Source: Clostridiales bacterium (GTDB taxonomy: Bacteria > Bacillota > Clostridia > Christensenellales > Aristaeellaceae). From it: a DNA stretch of 64,000 nucleotides. The stretch spans positions 1-64,000 of the forward strand of contig SVGU01000003.1 of the NCBI GenBank assembly GCA_015056155.1, in the 5' to 3' direction. The translations under genes and the position numbers were made by a program. Of the stretch, positions 40,987 through 50,110 are shown in pieces; the stretch's first letter is position 1, and every line of letters begins with the position of its first letter. The notes under the pieces are model-generated. The model made no database searches and had not been told where the DNA came from. It saw only the letters and a list, made by a program, of their open reading frames with translations.

Positions 40987-41013
40987 GGGAACAAATTCCG
41001 CTTCCGGTACGTC
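40987..41013 (+). promoter_or_regulatory. candidate ECF-type promoter of the sigma factor operon
   Basis: GGGAAC, 17 bp, CGTC, the usual shape of ECF sigma promoters (GGAAC-N15-17-CGTC). It lies 48 bp before the sigma gene and suggests autoregulation. There is no sigma-A promoter as good in the gap. Confidence 0.6.
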
Positions 41014-41061
41014 TGACATACTGAGAAGAATCCGACCCTTTGCGAAAGCGAGGCTGAACAT

Positions 41062-41664
41062 ATGACCGACGAACTCACCCTGCGCCGGGCGCAGAAGGGG
41101 GACGCGCAAGCCTTCGAGCGGCTCGTCGCCCCGCATGAGCAGACCGTCTGGCGGGTCTGCTGGCACTACACCCATCACACCGAGGACGCGAAGGACTGCA
41201 TGCAGGAGGCGATGCTCAAGGCGTGGCGCGCCATCGGGCAATACCGGGGCGACTGCGCACTGGAAACGTGGCTGTACCGCATTGCGGCCAACGCGTGCCT
41301 GGACTTCCTGCGCCGGCAGAAGCGGCTGCCCCAGACGGAATCGGCGGACGAAATGGCGGAATCCGGCGTGCAGCCGGTCGACGGGTCACCCACGCCGGAC
41401 GAGGCGCTGCTGAACGCCGAGTCGAACGAGCAGCTCCGCGCGGCCATCGACAGCCTGCCCGGCGACATGCGCACGGCGCTCATCCTCTATGCGCTGGAGG
41501 GTCAGCCCTACGAGGCCATCGCCGAAGCGACGAAAACCTCGATCGGCACGGTCAAGAGCCGCCTCAGCCGGGCACGGCAGAAGATCGCGAAATTCCTTGC
41601 CGACGGGAACAAATCCCGCCGGACGTCGTCTATCCATGTGAAAGGAGGACAGATCCATGCATAA
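41062..41664 (+). CDS. ECF-family RNA polymerase sigma factor
   Basis: A 200-aa ECF sigma factor. Region 2 is TEDAKDCMQEAMLKAWRAI near residue 40 with YRGDCALETWLYRIAANACL, and region 4 the helix-turn-helix YEAIAEATKTSIGTVKSRLS near 155. Region 3 is absent, as in all ECF sigmas. It precedes and overlaps by eight bases a gene with an anti-sigma-like N-terminus. Probably responds to envelope stress. Confidence 0.94.
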   Translation: MTDELTLRRAQKGDAQAFERLVAPHEQTVWRVCWHYTHHTEDAKDCMQEAMLKAWRAIGQYRGDCALETWLYRIAANACLDFLRRQKRLPQTESADEMAESGVQPVDGSPTPDEALLNAESNEQLRAAIDSLPGDMRTALILYALEGQPYEAIAEATKTSIGTVKSRLSRARQKIAKFLADGNKSRRTSSIHVKGGQIHA

Positions 41665-42808
41665 CCTGAATATCGACGAAAACGAAGTCCTCCGCGACGC
41701 GCTGTCCGGGCTGAACGAGGAGGTCCCCCCCATGCCGGAGGAGCTCCATGCCGCCTGGATGCAGAAGGTGGAGGACGATATGGAAGAGAAGCGAATGGAA
41801 AAGAACCGCAGCCGCCGGGCGATCACCCGGTTCCTGTCGGTCGCGGCGGCGATGGTGTTCGTTGTGGGCGGCACGCTCCTGACCCGGGACGATCTGGAAA
41901 GCGGGGCCCGGACGGACGGGCTGCAGCGCTCATCGGAGTACCAGTCCGTGTATGCGGCGAATGACGAACTCAAGCTGGCGGCCTACGACTCGGGCGCTCC
42001 TGTCTACGGCGCAGGCGCCGCCAATACCTTCACGACCGCTGCCCGCAGCGCAGGCGGCGCGATGATGGACGAGGCGGCTCCCATGATCGTCGAGGAGGAG
42101 ATGGCGGCAGAGAACGGCGCAGCGGCTGCGAAGAAGATCATCCGCACCGCAGACCTGACCATCAAAACGCAGACCTTCGCGCAGAGCCTCGCGGACATCC
42201 GTGCCCTTTGCGAGGCCGAGGGCGGCTGGATCGAATCCAGCAGCGAGAGCCAGAACAGCTCCACCGGGCTGCGCCGGGCGTACCTGACGCTGCGCATCCC
42301 GCAGGACGCGCTGGACGGCTACCTCACCGGCGCGGAGGAGCTGGGGCGCATCACCAGCCGCTCGGAGACCGCCACGGATGTGACCGCCTCCTATCAGGAC
42401 ACGCAGGCGCGGCTGAACACGCAGAAGGCGCTGATGGAGCGGCTGCAGGCGCTGATCCATGAATCCGGCGACCTGAGCGACCTCCTGGAGCTGGAAAGCC
42501 AGATCGCCGACACGCAGTACACGATCGACTCCCTGCAGTCCGCGCTGAACAGCACCGACCGGCAGGTGTCCTACGCCACGGTGAGCATCAACCTGCAGGA
42601 GGAGCGCACGCCGGAGCTGACGGACACGACTGTTTCGCTGGGCGACCGCATCGCAGCGGCGCTTCGCATGGGCTGCGAGAGCCTCGCGGACTTTGCGCTG
42701 GATATGCTGGTGTTCCTGGTGGCGGCGCTGCCCTTCATCATGATCGTCGCGGCGCTCGCGGTGGTGGTCGTGATCGTCCGCAGGCTTGGAAGGAGGAACA
42801 GAAAATGA
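41657..42808 (+). CDS. anti-sigma-like / DUF4349 membrane protein
   Basis: A 383-aa protein. Residues 1-50 are short, acidic and likely cytoplasmic (LRDALSGLNEEVPPMPEELH, like anti-sigma N-termini); a helix at about 55-75 (AITRFLSVAAAMVFVVGGTL) crosses the membrane; residues 155-325 are a DUF4349 domain (IIRTADLTIKTQTF, YLTLRIPQDALDGYL, then a coiled coil LNTQKALMERLQALIHE); a last helix spans about 345-372. The order sigma factor, anti-sigma-like, DUF4349 suggests one protein that combines regulator and sensor. Confidence 0.8.
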   Translation: MHNLNIDENEVLRDALSGLNEEVPPMPEELHAAWMQKVEDDMEEKRMEKNRSRRAITRFLSVAAAMVFVVGGTLLTRDDLESGARTDGLQRSSEYQSVYAANDELKLAAYDSGAPVYGAGAANTFTTAARSAGGAMMDEAAPMIVEEEMAAENGAAAAKKIIRTADLTIKTQTFAQSLADIRALCEAEGGWIESSSESQNSSTGLRRAYLTLRIPQDALDGYLTGAEELGRITSRSETATDVTASYQDTQARLNTQKALMERLQALIHESGDLSDLLELESQIADTQYTIDSLQSALNSTDRQVSYATVSINLQEERTPELTDTTVSLGDRIAAALRMGCESLADFALDMLVFLVAALPFIMIVAALAVVVVIVRRLGRRNRK

Positions 42809-43515
42809 AGAAGCTCATTGCCCTGACCCTGGCGCTGCTGATGCTGGCGCTGCCCGTGTGGGCGGAGGAGCGCATCCCGGCGGCGGAGGGCGCGACCCTG
42901 ACCGTTACCGGCAGCGCGTCCGTCACCCTGAAGGCGGATTACGCGAAGGTGTCCGTCGGCGTCTCCACCAAGGCGGCGACCGTCGAGGAAGCCACGGAGC
43001 GCAACGGCGAAGCGATCCGCAGCGTCATCGCGGCGCTGACGGCGGCGGGCATTGCCGAGGATGACATCGCCACCAGCAGCTACTCCGTCTACGCGGAATA
43101 TGACTATTCCACCGGCGAGGCGGTGCAGTCCGGCTTCAACGTGACCAACCAGCTGACCGTGATCATCCGGGACATGACCGCCATCGGCGCGACGCTGGAC
43201 GAGGCCACGAAGGCCGGCGCGAATAACATCTACAACGTCGAGTTCTGCTCCACCCTGGCTGCCGAAGCGCAGGATGAGGCCACCGTCCATGCGGTGCAGG
43301 ATGCGTTCCGCAAGGCAAAGCTCCTGGCTGCGGCTGCGGGGCTGGACGTGGGCGGCGTGATCGCGCTGGAGGAGAACAGCGGCGGCTACTTCACCGTGGC
43401 CGCGACCTACAAGGCGGAGGCAGCCCGGGACGCCACCAGCAATGTGATCCTCCCGGACGATCTGACCGTCAGCGCCAGCGTCAAACTGGTCGTGGCGCTC
43501 ATTGATCCCAACTGA
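42805..43515 (+). CDS. secreted SIMPL (DUF541) domain protein
   Basis: A 236-aa exported protein: signal peptide LIALTLALLMLALPVWA, then EERIP. The rest is a SIMPL domain (DUF541/BP26-like) with repeated strand pairs: LTVTGSASVTLKADYAKV, VSTKAATVEEATERN, SSYSVYAEYDYS and FCSTLAAEAQDEA, ending PDDLTVSASVKLVV. The family includes periplasmic and surface proteins of unclear role. ATGA overlap with the DUF4349 gene makes it the third gene of the sigma operon. Confidence 0.88.
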   Translation: MKKLIALTLALLMLALPVWAEERIPAAEGATLTVTGSASVTLKADYAKVSVGVSTKAATVEEATERNGEAIRSVIAALTAAGIAEDDIATSSYSVYAEYDYSTGEAVQSGFNVTNQLTVIIRDMTAIGATLDEATKAGANNIYNVEFCSTLAAEAQDEATVHAVQDAFRKAKLLAAAAGLDVGGVIALEENSGGYFTVAATYKAEAARDATSNVILPDDLTVSASVKLVVALIDPN

Positions 43516-43530
43516 AAACAGGCATATGAA

Positions 43531-43565
43531 AAGGACTTGCAGCATAAGCGTCTGCAAGTCCTTCT
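43531..43565. terminator. bidirectional terminator
   Basis: AAGGACTTGCA with TGCAAGTCCTT, loop eleven nt; T-rich both ways. It separates the sigma operon from the converging amino-acid ABC operon. Confidence 0.85.
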
Positions 43566-43571
43566 TTGTAT

Positions 43572-44351
43572 TCACTTGAGCACCTTGCGCAGGAAGTCCT
43601 GCGTGCGGGGCTGCTGGGGATTGTCCAGCACAGCCTCGGGCGTGCCCTGCTCGACGATGTAGCCGCCGTCCATGAAGATCACGTGATCCGCCACCGAGCG
43701 AGCAAAGCCGATCTCGTGGGTCACGACGACCATCGTCATGCCCTCCTTGGCCAGATCGGTCATGACCGTCAGCACCTCGCCGACCATCTCCGGGTCGAGG
43801 GCGCTGGTGGGCTCGTCAAAGAGCATGACCTTGGGGTCCATCGCCAGTGCGCGGACGATGGCGATGCGCTGCTGCTGGCCGCCGGAAAGCTGGCGGGGGA
43901 AGGCGTTGGCCTTTTCCTCCAGACCCACGCGCTTGAGCAGCTCGATCGCCCTTGCCTCCGCCTCGTCCTTGCCCATCCCCTTGAGCTTCATGGGGCCAAG
44001 GGTGATGTTCTTCATGATGGACAGGTGAGGGAAGAGGTTGAACTGCTGGAACACCATGCCCATGTGCTGGCGCACCTTGTTGATGTCGCAGCCGGGGGCG
44101 GTGATGTCCTCGCCCTGGAAGAAGACCTGACCGCCGGTGGGCTGCTCCAGCAGGTTCAGGCAGCGGAGCATCGTGGTCTTGCCGGAGCCGGAGGGGCCCA
44201 GCAGCACGACCTTCTCGCCGGTGGTGATGTCCTGATCGACGCCGCGCAGCACGTGCAGCTCGCCGAAGGACTTCTGCAGGTTGCGCACGGAGATCAGCGG
44301 ACCATCCTGCTTCTGCACGACTGCGGCGTTTTTCACCTTATCTTGCATCAC
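43572..44351 (-). CDS. polar amino-acid ABC transporter ATP-binding protein (GlnQ/ArtP-type)
   Basis: A 259-aa ATPase. Walker [15 protein letters not shown] near residue 52, the family-specific NLLEQPTGG after it, signature [15 protein letters not shown], Walker [15 protein letters not shown] near 176, and [14 protein letters not shown]. This is the polar amino-acid family (GlnQ, ArtM, HisP). A GTG start at 44351 puts AGGAGG ten bases upstream; the next codon is ATG. It overlaps the end of the permease gene by 14 bases. Confidence 0.95.
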   Translation of the reverse strand: MMQDKVKNAAVVQKQDGPLISVRNLQKSFGELHVLRGVDQDITTGEKVVLLGPSGSGKTTMLRCLNLLEQPTGGQVFFQGEDITAPGCDINKVRQHMGMVFQQFNLFPHLSIMKNITLGPMKLKGMGKDEAEARAIELLKRVGLEEKANAFPRQLSGGQQQRIAIVRALAMDPKVMLFDEPTSALDPEMVGEVLTVMTDLAKEGMTMVVVTHEIGFARSVADHVIFMDGGYIVEQGTPEAVLDNPQQPRTQDFLRKVLK

Positions 44352-45525
44352 TCTGACGCAGCCTCCTTTCCAGAATGCTGACCAGCTTGGTCAGCACCAT
44401 GACGATCACCAGGTAGATCACCGCAACGGCGATCAGCGGCATGAAGTCGGAGAACGTCTGTCCACGGATGCGGTTGCCCGCCATGGTAAGCTCCATCACG
44501 CCCGCATAGGCGGCGATGGAGGTTTCCTTGATCAGCGTGATGAACTCGTTCGCCAGCGTGGGCAGCACGTTCTTGATGACCTGGGGCGCAATGATGTACC
44601 ACATGGTCTGCGTATAGGTCAGGCCGATGGAACGGCCGGCCTCCATCTGGCCCTTGTCGATGGACAGGATGCCGCCGCGGAAGATCTCCGCCACGTAAGC
44701 GCCGGAGTTCAGGCCGAAGGAGATGATCGCCACCAGCATCGCGTAGGGGATGCCCTTGAGGATGACGAAGGTCATCAGCAGCAGCTGGACCATCATGGGC
44801 GTGCCGCGGAAGATGGTGGTGTACACATGGAAGAAGCCGTCCAGAGCGCGCAGCAGCACCTTGCCCATGCCGGGGCGCATCTTGCTGCCGTTGGTCTCCC
44901 AGACGCTGCGGGTCACGGCGATGACAATGCCGATCACCACGCCGATCAGCAGCGCGCCGGCGGTCATCACCATCGTGTTTCCCAGGCCCTGCAGCAGCAG
45001 CAGCCACCGGTCGTACTCGATGATGTTCTTGTAGAAGTCCTCCGCCAGGTCGATGAACCACTGCTGGAACGCGCTGTTCACCAGCGGCTTGATGGACGCG
45101 TCGTGGACATAGACGCTGCCGCATTCCATCTCCACAGGCGTCAGACCGGCCTTCTCTGCCTGGCTGACGATGTTGCTTTCCTTCTGCGGGTTCTTCACGG
45201 ACGCGCGGGCGATGTAGACGGACTCGACCTCGCCGTCCTGCTTCAGCCAGACCTGCACAGCGTCCTGCGCCGTGTAGGCGGTCGCCAGCAGGGTCACCTT
45301 CTTGCGAAGGAAGCCGCAGCGGCTTTCCGTGCTCAGGCTCTCGTCCGCATAGAAGATCGTTGCTTCCGCAGCGGTGACGTAGGCATATCCGGCCTCGTCG
45401 ATCGCCGCGTAGAGCTTATCCTCCGCCGCAGCGCCGGATTCCGCCATGGCCGGGACCAGCGCGCCAAGGATCAGCAGCAGCGCCGCAGCCAGCGCAAGGA
45501 TCCGCTTCTTTCCGATGATGCTCAA
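44338..45525 (-). CDS. amino-acid ABC permease with N-terminal extracytoplasmic domain
   Basis: A 395-aa protein, almost twice the usual permease length. Residues 8-28 are a signal-like helix ([20 protein letters not shown]). Residues 30-160 are an exported domain with short strands, resembling an SH3b-type fold ([20 protein letters not shown]). Residues 175-390 are the HisM/GlnP-type permease: [20 protein letters not shown] loop [18 protein letters not shown] and a last helix. TTG is chosen as start because GAGGAGG lies eight bases upstream. The exported domain may help dock the binding protein or cell wall. Confidence 0.88.
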   Translation of the reverse strand: MSIIGKKRILALAAALLLILGALVPAMAESGAAAEDKLYAAIDEAGYAYVTAAEATIFYADESLSTESRCGFLRKKVTLLATAYTAQDAVQVWLKQDGEVESVYIARASVKNPQKESNIVSQAEKAGLTPVEMECGSVYVHDASIKPLVNSAFQQWFIDLAEDFYKNIIEYDRWLLLLQGLGNTMVMTAGALLIGVVIGIVIAVTRSVWETNGSKMRPGMGKVLLRALDGFFHVYTTIFRGTPMMVQLLLMTFVILKGIPYAMLVAIISFGLNSGAYVAEIFRGGILSIDKGQMEAGRSIGLTYTQTMWYIIAPQVIKNVLPTLANEFITLIKETSIAAYAGVMELTMAGNRIRGQTFSDFMPLIAVAVIYLVIVMVLTKLVSILERRLRQSDAR

Positions 45526-45570
45526 TCGTGTATCCTCCTCAGGGTCGGGACGGGTATTGCGCAAAACTCA

Positions 45571-45605
45571 AGAAAGAAGGGAACGGCGGAAACCGCTCCC
45601 TTCGT
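45571..45605 (-). terminator. hairpin between binding protein and permease genes
   Basis: GAAGGGAACGGCGG and CCGCTCCCTTC form a stem; the minus strand then reads CTTCTTTCTT. It lies after the solute-binding gene, inside the operon, so partial termination would give more binding protein than permease. Confidence 0.7.
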
Positions 45606-45618
45606 CCTGATTCTGTGA

Positions 45619-46374
45619 TTATTCCTCGGTGGGGATGTACTTCTCGATGATGGCGGGGATGGTGCCGTCAGCGATCAGCTCCTGCAGCGCGGCGTTGAAC
45701 TCGGCCAGCAGGGGATTGCCCTTCTTGAAGCAGGCGGCGTAGTTCTCGGTCACGTACTCGGTCGCCAGGATCTTCAGACCCTCGTTGGCGGCGACATAAG
45801 CCTTGGCGGGCTCGTTGTCGATGACCACGCAGTCAACCTTGCCGGCCTTCAGGGCCATGACGGCCTCGTTGCCGTTGGGGTAGCGGTTGATGACGGCCAG
45901 GCCGGCGTCTTCCAGATCCCAGGTGGTGTACAGGTCACCGGTGGTGGTCAGCTGAACGCCGATGGTGTGCATCGCGCCCTCAGCGAACAGATCGTCAACG
46001 GAGGTGATGTCAGAGTCCTCGCGGACGATGACCACCTGCACGCCGGTGGCGTAGCTGTCGGAGAAATCGACGGACAGCAGACGCTCCTCGGTGACGGTCA
46101 TGCCAGCCAGACCGAAGTCAGCCTTGCCGGCGTTGACAGCGGAGATGATGGCGTCGAACTCCATGTCGGCAACCTCGAAGTCGTAGCCCAGCTTGGCAGA
46201 GATGGCAGCGGCGATCTCCACGTCGATGCCGACGATCTCGGTGCCCTCATAGTACTCGTAGGGGGGGAAGGACGCATTGGTAGCCATGATCAGGGTGCCC
46301 TTGGTCTCGGACAGAACGGCCGCGCAGGACAGCACCATCATCAGGGTCAGAACAAGCGCAATCAGCTTCTTCAT
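45619..46374 (-). CDS. amino-acid ABC transporter solute-binding protein
   Basis: A 251-aa exported family 3 binding protein. Signal peptide KLIALVLTLMMVLSCAAVL contains a cysteine but not an ideal lipobox. Mature motifs: LIMATNASFPPYEYYEG near residue 28, GIDVEIAAAISAKLG, DFGLAGMTVTEERLLSVDFS near 85, LKAGKVDCVVIDNEPA near 175. Binds a polar amino acid. ARG boxes upstream make arginine, ornithine or lysine the likeliest ligand (inference). It is the first gene of the operon. Confidence 0.95.
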   Translation of the reverse strand: MKKLIALVLTLMMVLSCAAVLSETKGTLIMATNASFPPYEYYEGTEIVGIDVEIAAAISAKLGYDFEVADMEFDAIISAVNAGKADFGLAGMTVTEERLLSVDFSDSYATGVQVVIVREDSDITSVDDLFAEGAMHTIGVQLTTTGDLYTTWDLEDAGLAVINRYPNGNEAVMALKAGKVDCVVIDNEPAKAYVAANEGLKILATEYVTENYAACFKKGNPLLAEFNAALQELIADGTIPAIIEKYIPTEE

Positions 46375-46420
46375 TGTTGTTTCCTCCTTGATTCATAGGG
46401 TGGGGTGATGTACATTTGGC

Positions 46421-46449
46421 ATTATACGCCCCTTTGCCGTGATTGTCAA
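46421..46449 (-). promoter_or_regulatory. consensus promoter of the amino-acid ABC operon
   Basis: TTGACA, 17 bp, TATAAT on the minus strand: a perfect match. Confidence 0.9.
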
Positions 46450-46457
46450 CTGTTTTC

Positions 46458-46512
46458 TGCATAAAAATGCAAAGAAAAATCGTTTGAAACTGTATTCAAT
46501 GCATTTATGCAT
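46458..46512. promoter_or_regulatory. two ARG-box-like operators upstream of the amino-acid ABC promoter
   Basis: 46458-46472 reads TGCATAAAAATGCAA, one mismatch from the ARG-box core TGAATAAAAATKCAA. 46499-46512 reads ATGCATTTATGCAT, a similar AT-centred palindrome. Both lie just upstream of the -35, a typical place for paired ArgR boxes. Beyond them are an ATGCAAAA/TTTTGCAT inverted repeat (46530-46563) and GGTCAACTTGACC (46572-46584). Confidence 0.7.
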
Positions 46513-46611
46513 CGTTGTATACACTTGATATGCAAAATCCTGTCCGACCCGGTCGTTTTGCATGCCAATACGGTCAACTTGACCGCGGCGGGACTGCATA
46601 GGGGCGGCTAA

Positions 46612-47136
46612 TCAAGCATTCCGGGCATTCCAGGCTTCCCGGGTGATGGCGTAGACGAGGAGGGACTTGCCGCTTTCGTCGGTGTAGGCGTCCGTGCGGG
46701 TCATGCCGTTTTTCATCGCCGTGCGCCAGGAGGCTTCATTGCTGGCGTTCATGTATGAATACACCGCCGGGAAGCCGAACTGCGCGAAGGCGACGCGGAT
46801 GCAGGCGGCAGCGGCCTCGGAGGCATACCCTCTGCGCCAGTGCGCCTTGTGGATGTGATAGCCGATCTCCGGCAGCCACTGGCCGTTGATGGGCTGCGGG
46901 GTGATGCCGCAGTCGCCGATGAATTCGCCCGTTTCCTTCAGCGTCACTGCCCACAGGCCGAAGCCGTGCCTGCGGTAGTTGTCCAGCGTCCAGTCGATCC
47001 AGCGCTGCACACCCGCGTCGTCGTAGGGCTTGGGATAGTGCTGCATGGTTTCCGGGTCGGTGAGGATGGCATGCAGGCTGGGGTAGTCGTCCTGGGTCAT
47101 GTCGCGGAGGATGAGGCGGCTTGTTTCGATGCGCAT
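46612..47136 (-). CDS. GNAT family N-acetyltransferase (RimJ/RimL type)
   Basis: A 174-aa acetyltransferase of the RimJ/RimL/YdaF group: MRIETSRLILRDMTQDDY at the start, WAVTLKETGEFIGDCGI near 60, IHKAHWRRGYASEAAAACI near 95 (acetyl-CoA motif RRGYAxEA) and SYMNASNEASWRTAMKNGM near 128. It may acetylate ribosomal proteins, small molecules or antibiotics. AGGAG lies eight bases before the chosen ATG. Confidence 0.9.
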   Translation of the reverse strand: MRIETSRLILRDMTQDDYPSLHAILTDPETMQHYPKPYDDAGVQRWIDWTLDNYRRHGFGLWAVTLKETGEFIGDCGITPQPINGQWLPEIGYHIHKAHWRRGYASEAAAACIRVAFAQFGFPAVYSYMNASNEASWRTAMKNGMTRTDAYTDESGKSLLVYAITREAWNARNA

Positions 47137-47277
47137 GGCGGTCGCTCCTTTCGGGCAGGGGAGGGCGGAACGAACCGCCCCGTATATATAATGGTAGAGA
47201 TCGGGTAAAAAGGACGCTGCTCGTGCGCCCCGACACGGGAAAAGCAGTCGGCGATCCATGGAAAGACCCCGCGTATC

Positions 47278-47306
47278 TTGACATCGATTGAAAGCGATGA
47301 TACAAT
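47278..47306 (+). promoter_or_regulatory. sigma-A promoter of the 47357 gene
   Basis: TTGACA, 17 bp, TACAAT; AAAGGAGA follows before the GTG start. Confidence 0.8.
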
Positions 47307-47356
47307 GGAATTAAATGTTAGCCGTTTGCTCATTGGAATACGAAAGGAGAATCATC

Positions 47357-48508
47357 GTGAAAAAGTTGTTCTGTATCATTTTGCTTATTACTGCGGCGCT
47401 GCTGACGGCTGCATCGGCGCTGGCGGACGGCGTATCGCTGGAGGAAGCGCTGGCGATGGTGGGTCAGGAAGGCTGTCACGAGCTGATCGAACTGAATGAT
47501 GACCTGCTTCGGCTGCAATTCATGAACTCGCCGGATTATTCCTTTTCTGAGGGTAAGTTTATCGTTGTGGTGCGGAATGCGCCGCTGAAGAAGTATGAAA
47601 CCAATACCACGCCCTTTGCTGACAATTACATGGGTGTGGACGATGGTGAGCCGAAGACCTATCTGCATGCGGGCTACATGGCGATGATTCCGGAGGAGAA
47701 GCGTGCGGCGAGCGTGGCGGAAATCGGAAATGTTCTGATGGCTGAGTCGATCTATTACATGGGTGCGGAGATCACAAGCATGGATGGCGCCAGAGATAAT
47801 GATACAGTGTCTGATCTGGCGCTGCTGCTGATGATGGCTGGCAGGTCCGATGAAGCGGAAGCGATGCAGCGCCTGGAGGAAGAGGCGGCTGAGGAAGCGG
47901 CAGAAGCGACCAAGTATACGGCGGTTTTCAACGGTGTGAGCCTGGTCAACCTGTATTCGTGGGAGGATGGCGGTTCTCTGAACCTGCATGTGAATTTCCA
48001 TCCGCACCCCGAAATGCGCAAGAACCCGGAGGCGGATGACTATTGGGATGCGATCATCGAGGCGATCACGCTGATCCAGTATGCGATCAATGACGACATG
48101 GAAGGCGCCAATGCGTATCTGTCGGATGAAGCGGGATATCTGGATGATGCGCTGCTCGAAAGCATGATCGGGATGGACGCTTTAACGCTTTATACCACAT
48201 GCGATGAGGAGATCTGGCGCCTGGCGGAGCTGATGGCAGCTGCCGATGGCGATCCGGATACGATGGAGCAGTACGACAAGGTGATCGAAGCCCGCAACCT
48301 GAATGCACTGGTCTTTATTGCCCAGACACGTAGTTACAACAGTGTCAATAACAGCACTGTCGACCGCGTGGTTTTCAAGCAATACACGGCGCAGATCGAT
48401 ACAGATACGCTGCTCGACGACCTGTCGGAAACCGTGGAAATGATGGCGAGCGAGGCAATCGAATGGGACCTGCTGCTGCTCCTCCTCCACCTCTATTTCA
48501 TGGAATAA
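47357..48508 (+). CDS. secreted protein of unknown function
   Basis: A 383-aa exported protein starting at GTG with AAAGGAGA upstream. Signal peptide LFCIILLITAALLTAASALA, then DGVSLEE. The mature part is acidic and mostly helical with an EEEAAEEAAEA run near residue 180 and a repeated-helix feel (TPR-like), for example EAEAMQRLEEEAAEEAAEA and WRLAELMAAADGDPDTMEQ. Base composition is slightly AT-richer than the surroundings. No family recognised. Confidence 0.75.
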   Translation: MKKLFCIILLITAALLTAASALADGVSLEEALAMVGQEGCHELIELNDDLLRLQFMNSPDYSFSEGKFIVVVRNAPLKKYETNTTPFADNYMGVDDGEPKTYLHAGYMAMIPEEKRAASVAEIGNVLMAESIYYMGAEITSMDGARDNDTVSDLALLLMMAGRSDEAEAMQRLEEEAAEEAAEATKYTAVFNGVSLVNLYSWEDGGSLNLHVNFHPHPEMRKNPEADDYWDAIIEAITLIQYAINDDMEGANAYLSDEAGYLDDALLESMIGMDALTLYTTCDEEIWRLAELMAAADGDPDTMEQYDKVIEARNLNALVFIAQTRSYNSVNNSTVDRVVFKQYTAQIDTDTLLDDLSETVEMMASEAIEWDLLLLLLHLYFME

Positions 48509-48524
48509 TCCTGAGTAACTGCAT

Positions 48525-48564
48525 GAACGCCCTTCGGATTCCGTCAGGAGTCTGAAGGGCGTTC
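48525..48564. terminator. bidirectional terminator
   Basis: GAACGCCCTTCGGA pairs with TCTGAAGGGCGTTC. Separates the secreted protein gene from the converging alpha-galactosidase. Confidence 0.85.
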
Positions 48565-48589
48565 GATATGGATGCAGGGCCGGGGTTGC

Positions 48590-49774
48590 TTATGCCTTGA
48601 CCAGCTTGCACAGGTACAGCTTGCAGTCATGCGCCTCGACGTGGGGGTTGAAGCAGTCGGCGACCTTGTCGAAGGTTTCGCCGGTGAAGACGTCGCGCAT
48701 CTGCAGCGCCACGCAGCCGGTGGCGGGCAGGCCCAGATCGGCGAATTCGACGTGGATCTCCGCGCCCTTGTCCGCCGTGTTGGCGTAGAACAGCGCGAAC
48801 TCATTGTCGGACAGGATGCGCAGCAGCACGTAGGCGCTGTCCGGGATGTGCTTCCAGTGGGGCTCGCCGGGCTGCGGGTCGGGATTGTCCACGCAGACGG
48901 AATCGCGGCGGACGACGTAAGGCGCGCGGCACTCGACGTCCTGATTGATGCGCAGCAGGTCGGGGTGCTGCATCAGCGCCTTGTACTCCGGCGCCAGCTT
49001 GCGCAGGTCAGCGCCCATCATCAGCGGCACGCCGCACAGGCACCACAGCGCGAACTGCAGCCGGTACTCCTCGTACGTGCAGACCTTGCCGATGCCCACG
49101 TTGCCGTTGCCGCACATGCCGACGGTCAGCATGTCCATGTCGTTGAAGCAGTAGCTGCCGGACATGCACAGCTTGTCCAGCTGGGACTTGGCGATGTCGG
49201 TGAAGGAGCGGAAGTTGTCGAAGATGTCGCCGGTGGAGCGGTACATGTGCGCGCCGATCTGACGCATCCAGGTGCCGGGCTCCTGCTGGCCCCAGTTGCA
49301 GGCGGAGAAGAGGATCTCCCGGCCCGTCGCCTTCAGCGCCATGGACATGGTCAGGTAGCGCGCCTTGCAGTTGCCGGAGGAGGGGAAGTTGCAGAAGTCG
49401 TACTTGAGGAAATCCACGCCCCAGTCCGCGAAGGTCTGCGCGTCCACGAACTCGTGGTCATAGCTGGAGGGGTAGCCGGCGCAGGTGCGTGCGCCGGCGC
49501 AGGAGTACATGCCGAACTTCAGCCCCTTGGAGTGGACGTAATCTGCCAGCGCCTTCATGCCGTGGGGGAACTTTTCCGGGTCGGGAACCAGGCGGCCGTC
49601 CTCGCCGCGCTGCTTGAGCGACCAGCAGTCGTCAATGACGAGGTATTCATAGCCTGCGTCGCGGTAGCCCTCGGCCACCATGTAGTCTGCCATCTGACGG
49701 ATCAGCTCGTCGCTGATCTGCCAGCCAAAGGTATTCCAGGAATTCCAGCCCATCGGCGGGCGCTGTGCGATCAT
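48590..49774 (-). CDS. alpha-galactosidase, glycoside hydrolase family 27
   Basis: A 394-aa retaining alpha-galactosidase without signal peptide. RPPMGWNSWNTFG at the N-terminus and YLVIDDCW near 45 are the GH27 hallmarks; the nucleophile is the Asp in FLKYDFCN near 130 and the acid/base Asp is in YRSTGDIFDN near 185. GH27 also contains alpha-N-acetylgalactosaminidases and beta-L-arabinopyranosidases. Acts inside the cell on imported galactosides. Divergent from the GH43/ABC operon, with a 375-bp control region between. Confidence 0.95.
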   Translation of the reverse strand: MIAQRPPMGWNSWNTFGWQISDELIRQMADYMVAEGYRDAGYEYLVIDDCWSLKQRGEDGRLVPDPEKFPHGMKALADYVHSKGLKFGMYSCAGARTCAGYPSSYDHEFVDAQTFADWGVDFLKYDFCNFPSSGNCKARYLTMSMALKATGREILFSACNWGQQEPGTWMRQIGAHMYRSTGDIFDNFRSFTDIAKSQLDKLCMSGSYCFNDMDMLTVGMCGNGNVGIGKVCTYEEYRLQFALWCLCGVPLMMGADLRKLAPEYKALMQHPDLLRINQDVECRAPYVVRRDSVCVDNPDPQPGEPHWKHIPDSAYVLLRILSDNEFALFYANTADKGAEIHVEFADLGLPATGCVALQMRDVFTGETFDKVADCFNPHVEAHDCKLYLCKLVKA

Positions 49775-50049
49775 AAGGGAACCTCCTTGCGGTGTGTGAT
49801 AAACTTCATATGGAAGATTCGCGAAGAAAAGGAGGATTCCTGCAAGCCCGGCGATTTCTTCCGACGGGGGCGGCAGGGAACGAAAACGTTATCGGGTGCG
49901 GAAACAGATCGCTTTTGTGGAAAGTGAACAAATTGTAATGATATGCGTACATTTGTGCTGGCTTGCAGAAAAATGGGTAAAAATTGGAGAAAATGTAGAG
50001 AAAATTGCAAAAAACGGATAAATAACAATGGTTATTTAGTGTGTTGGAC

Positions 50050-50078
50050 TTGACAATATCCAACATTAACGTTATAGT
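50050..50078 (+). promoter_or_regulatory. promoter of the GH43/sugar-uptake operon
   Basis: TTGACA, 17 bp, TATAGT. The inverted repeat AACATTA-N9-TAATGTT, with an internal ATTAACGTTAT, covers its -10, so a repressor bound there would block initiation. Confidence 0.8.
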
Positions 50079-50110
50079 AATGTTAGTGCTCAATTGTACA
50101 AATTCACCGA

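Noticed and set aside
49806-50093. 95-codon minus-strand frame in the GH27-GH43 control region
   Set aside because: It has no ribosome binding site, crosses the operators and promoter, and shows no protein-like pattern.
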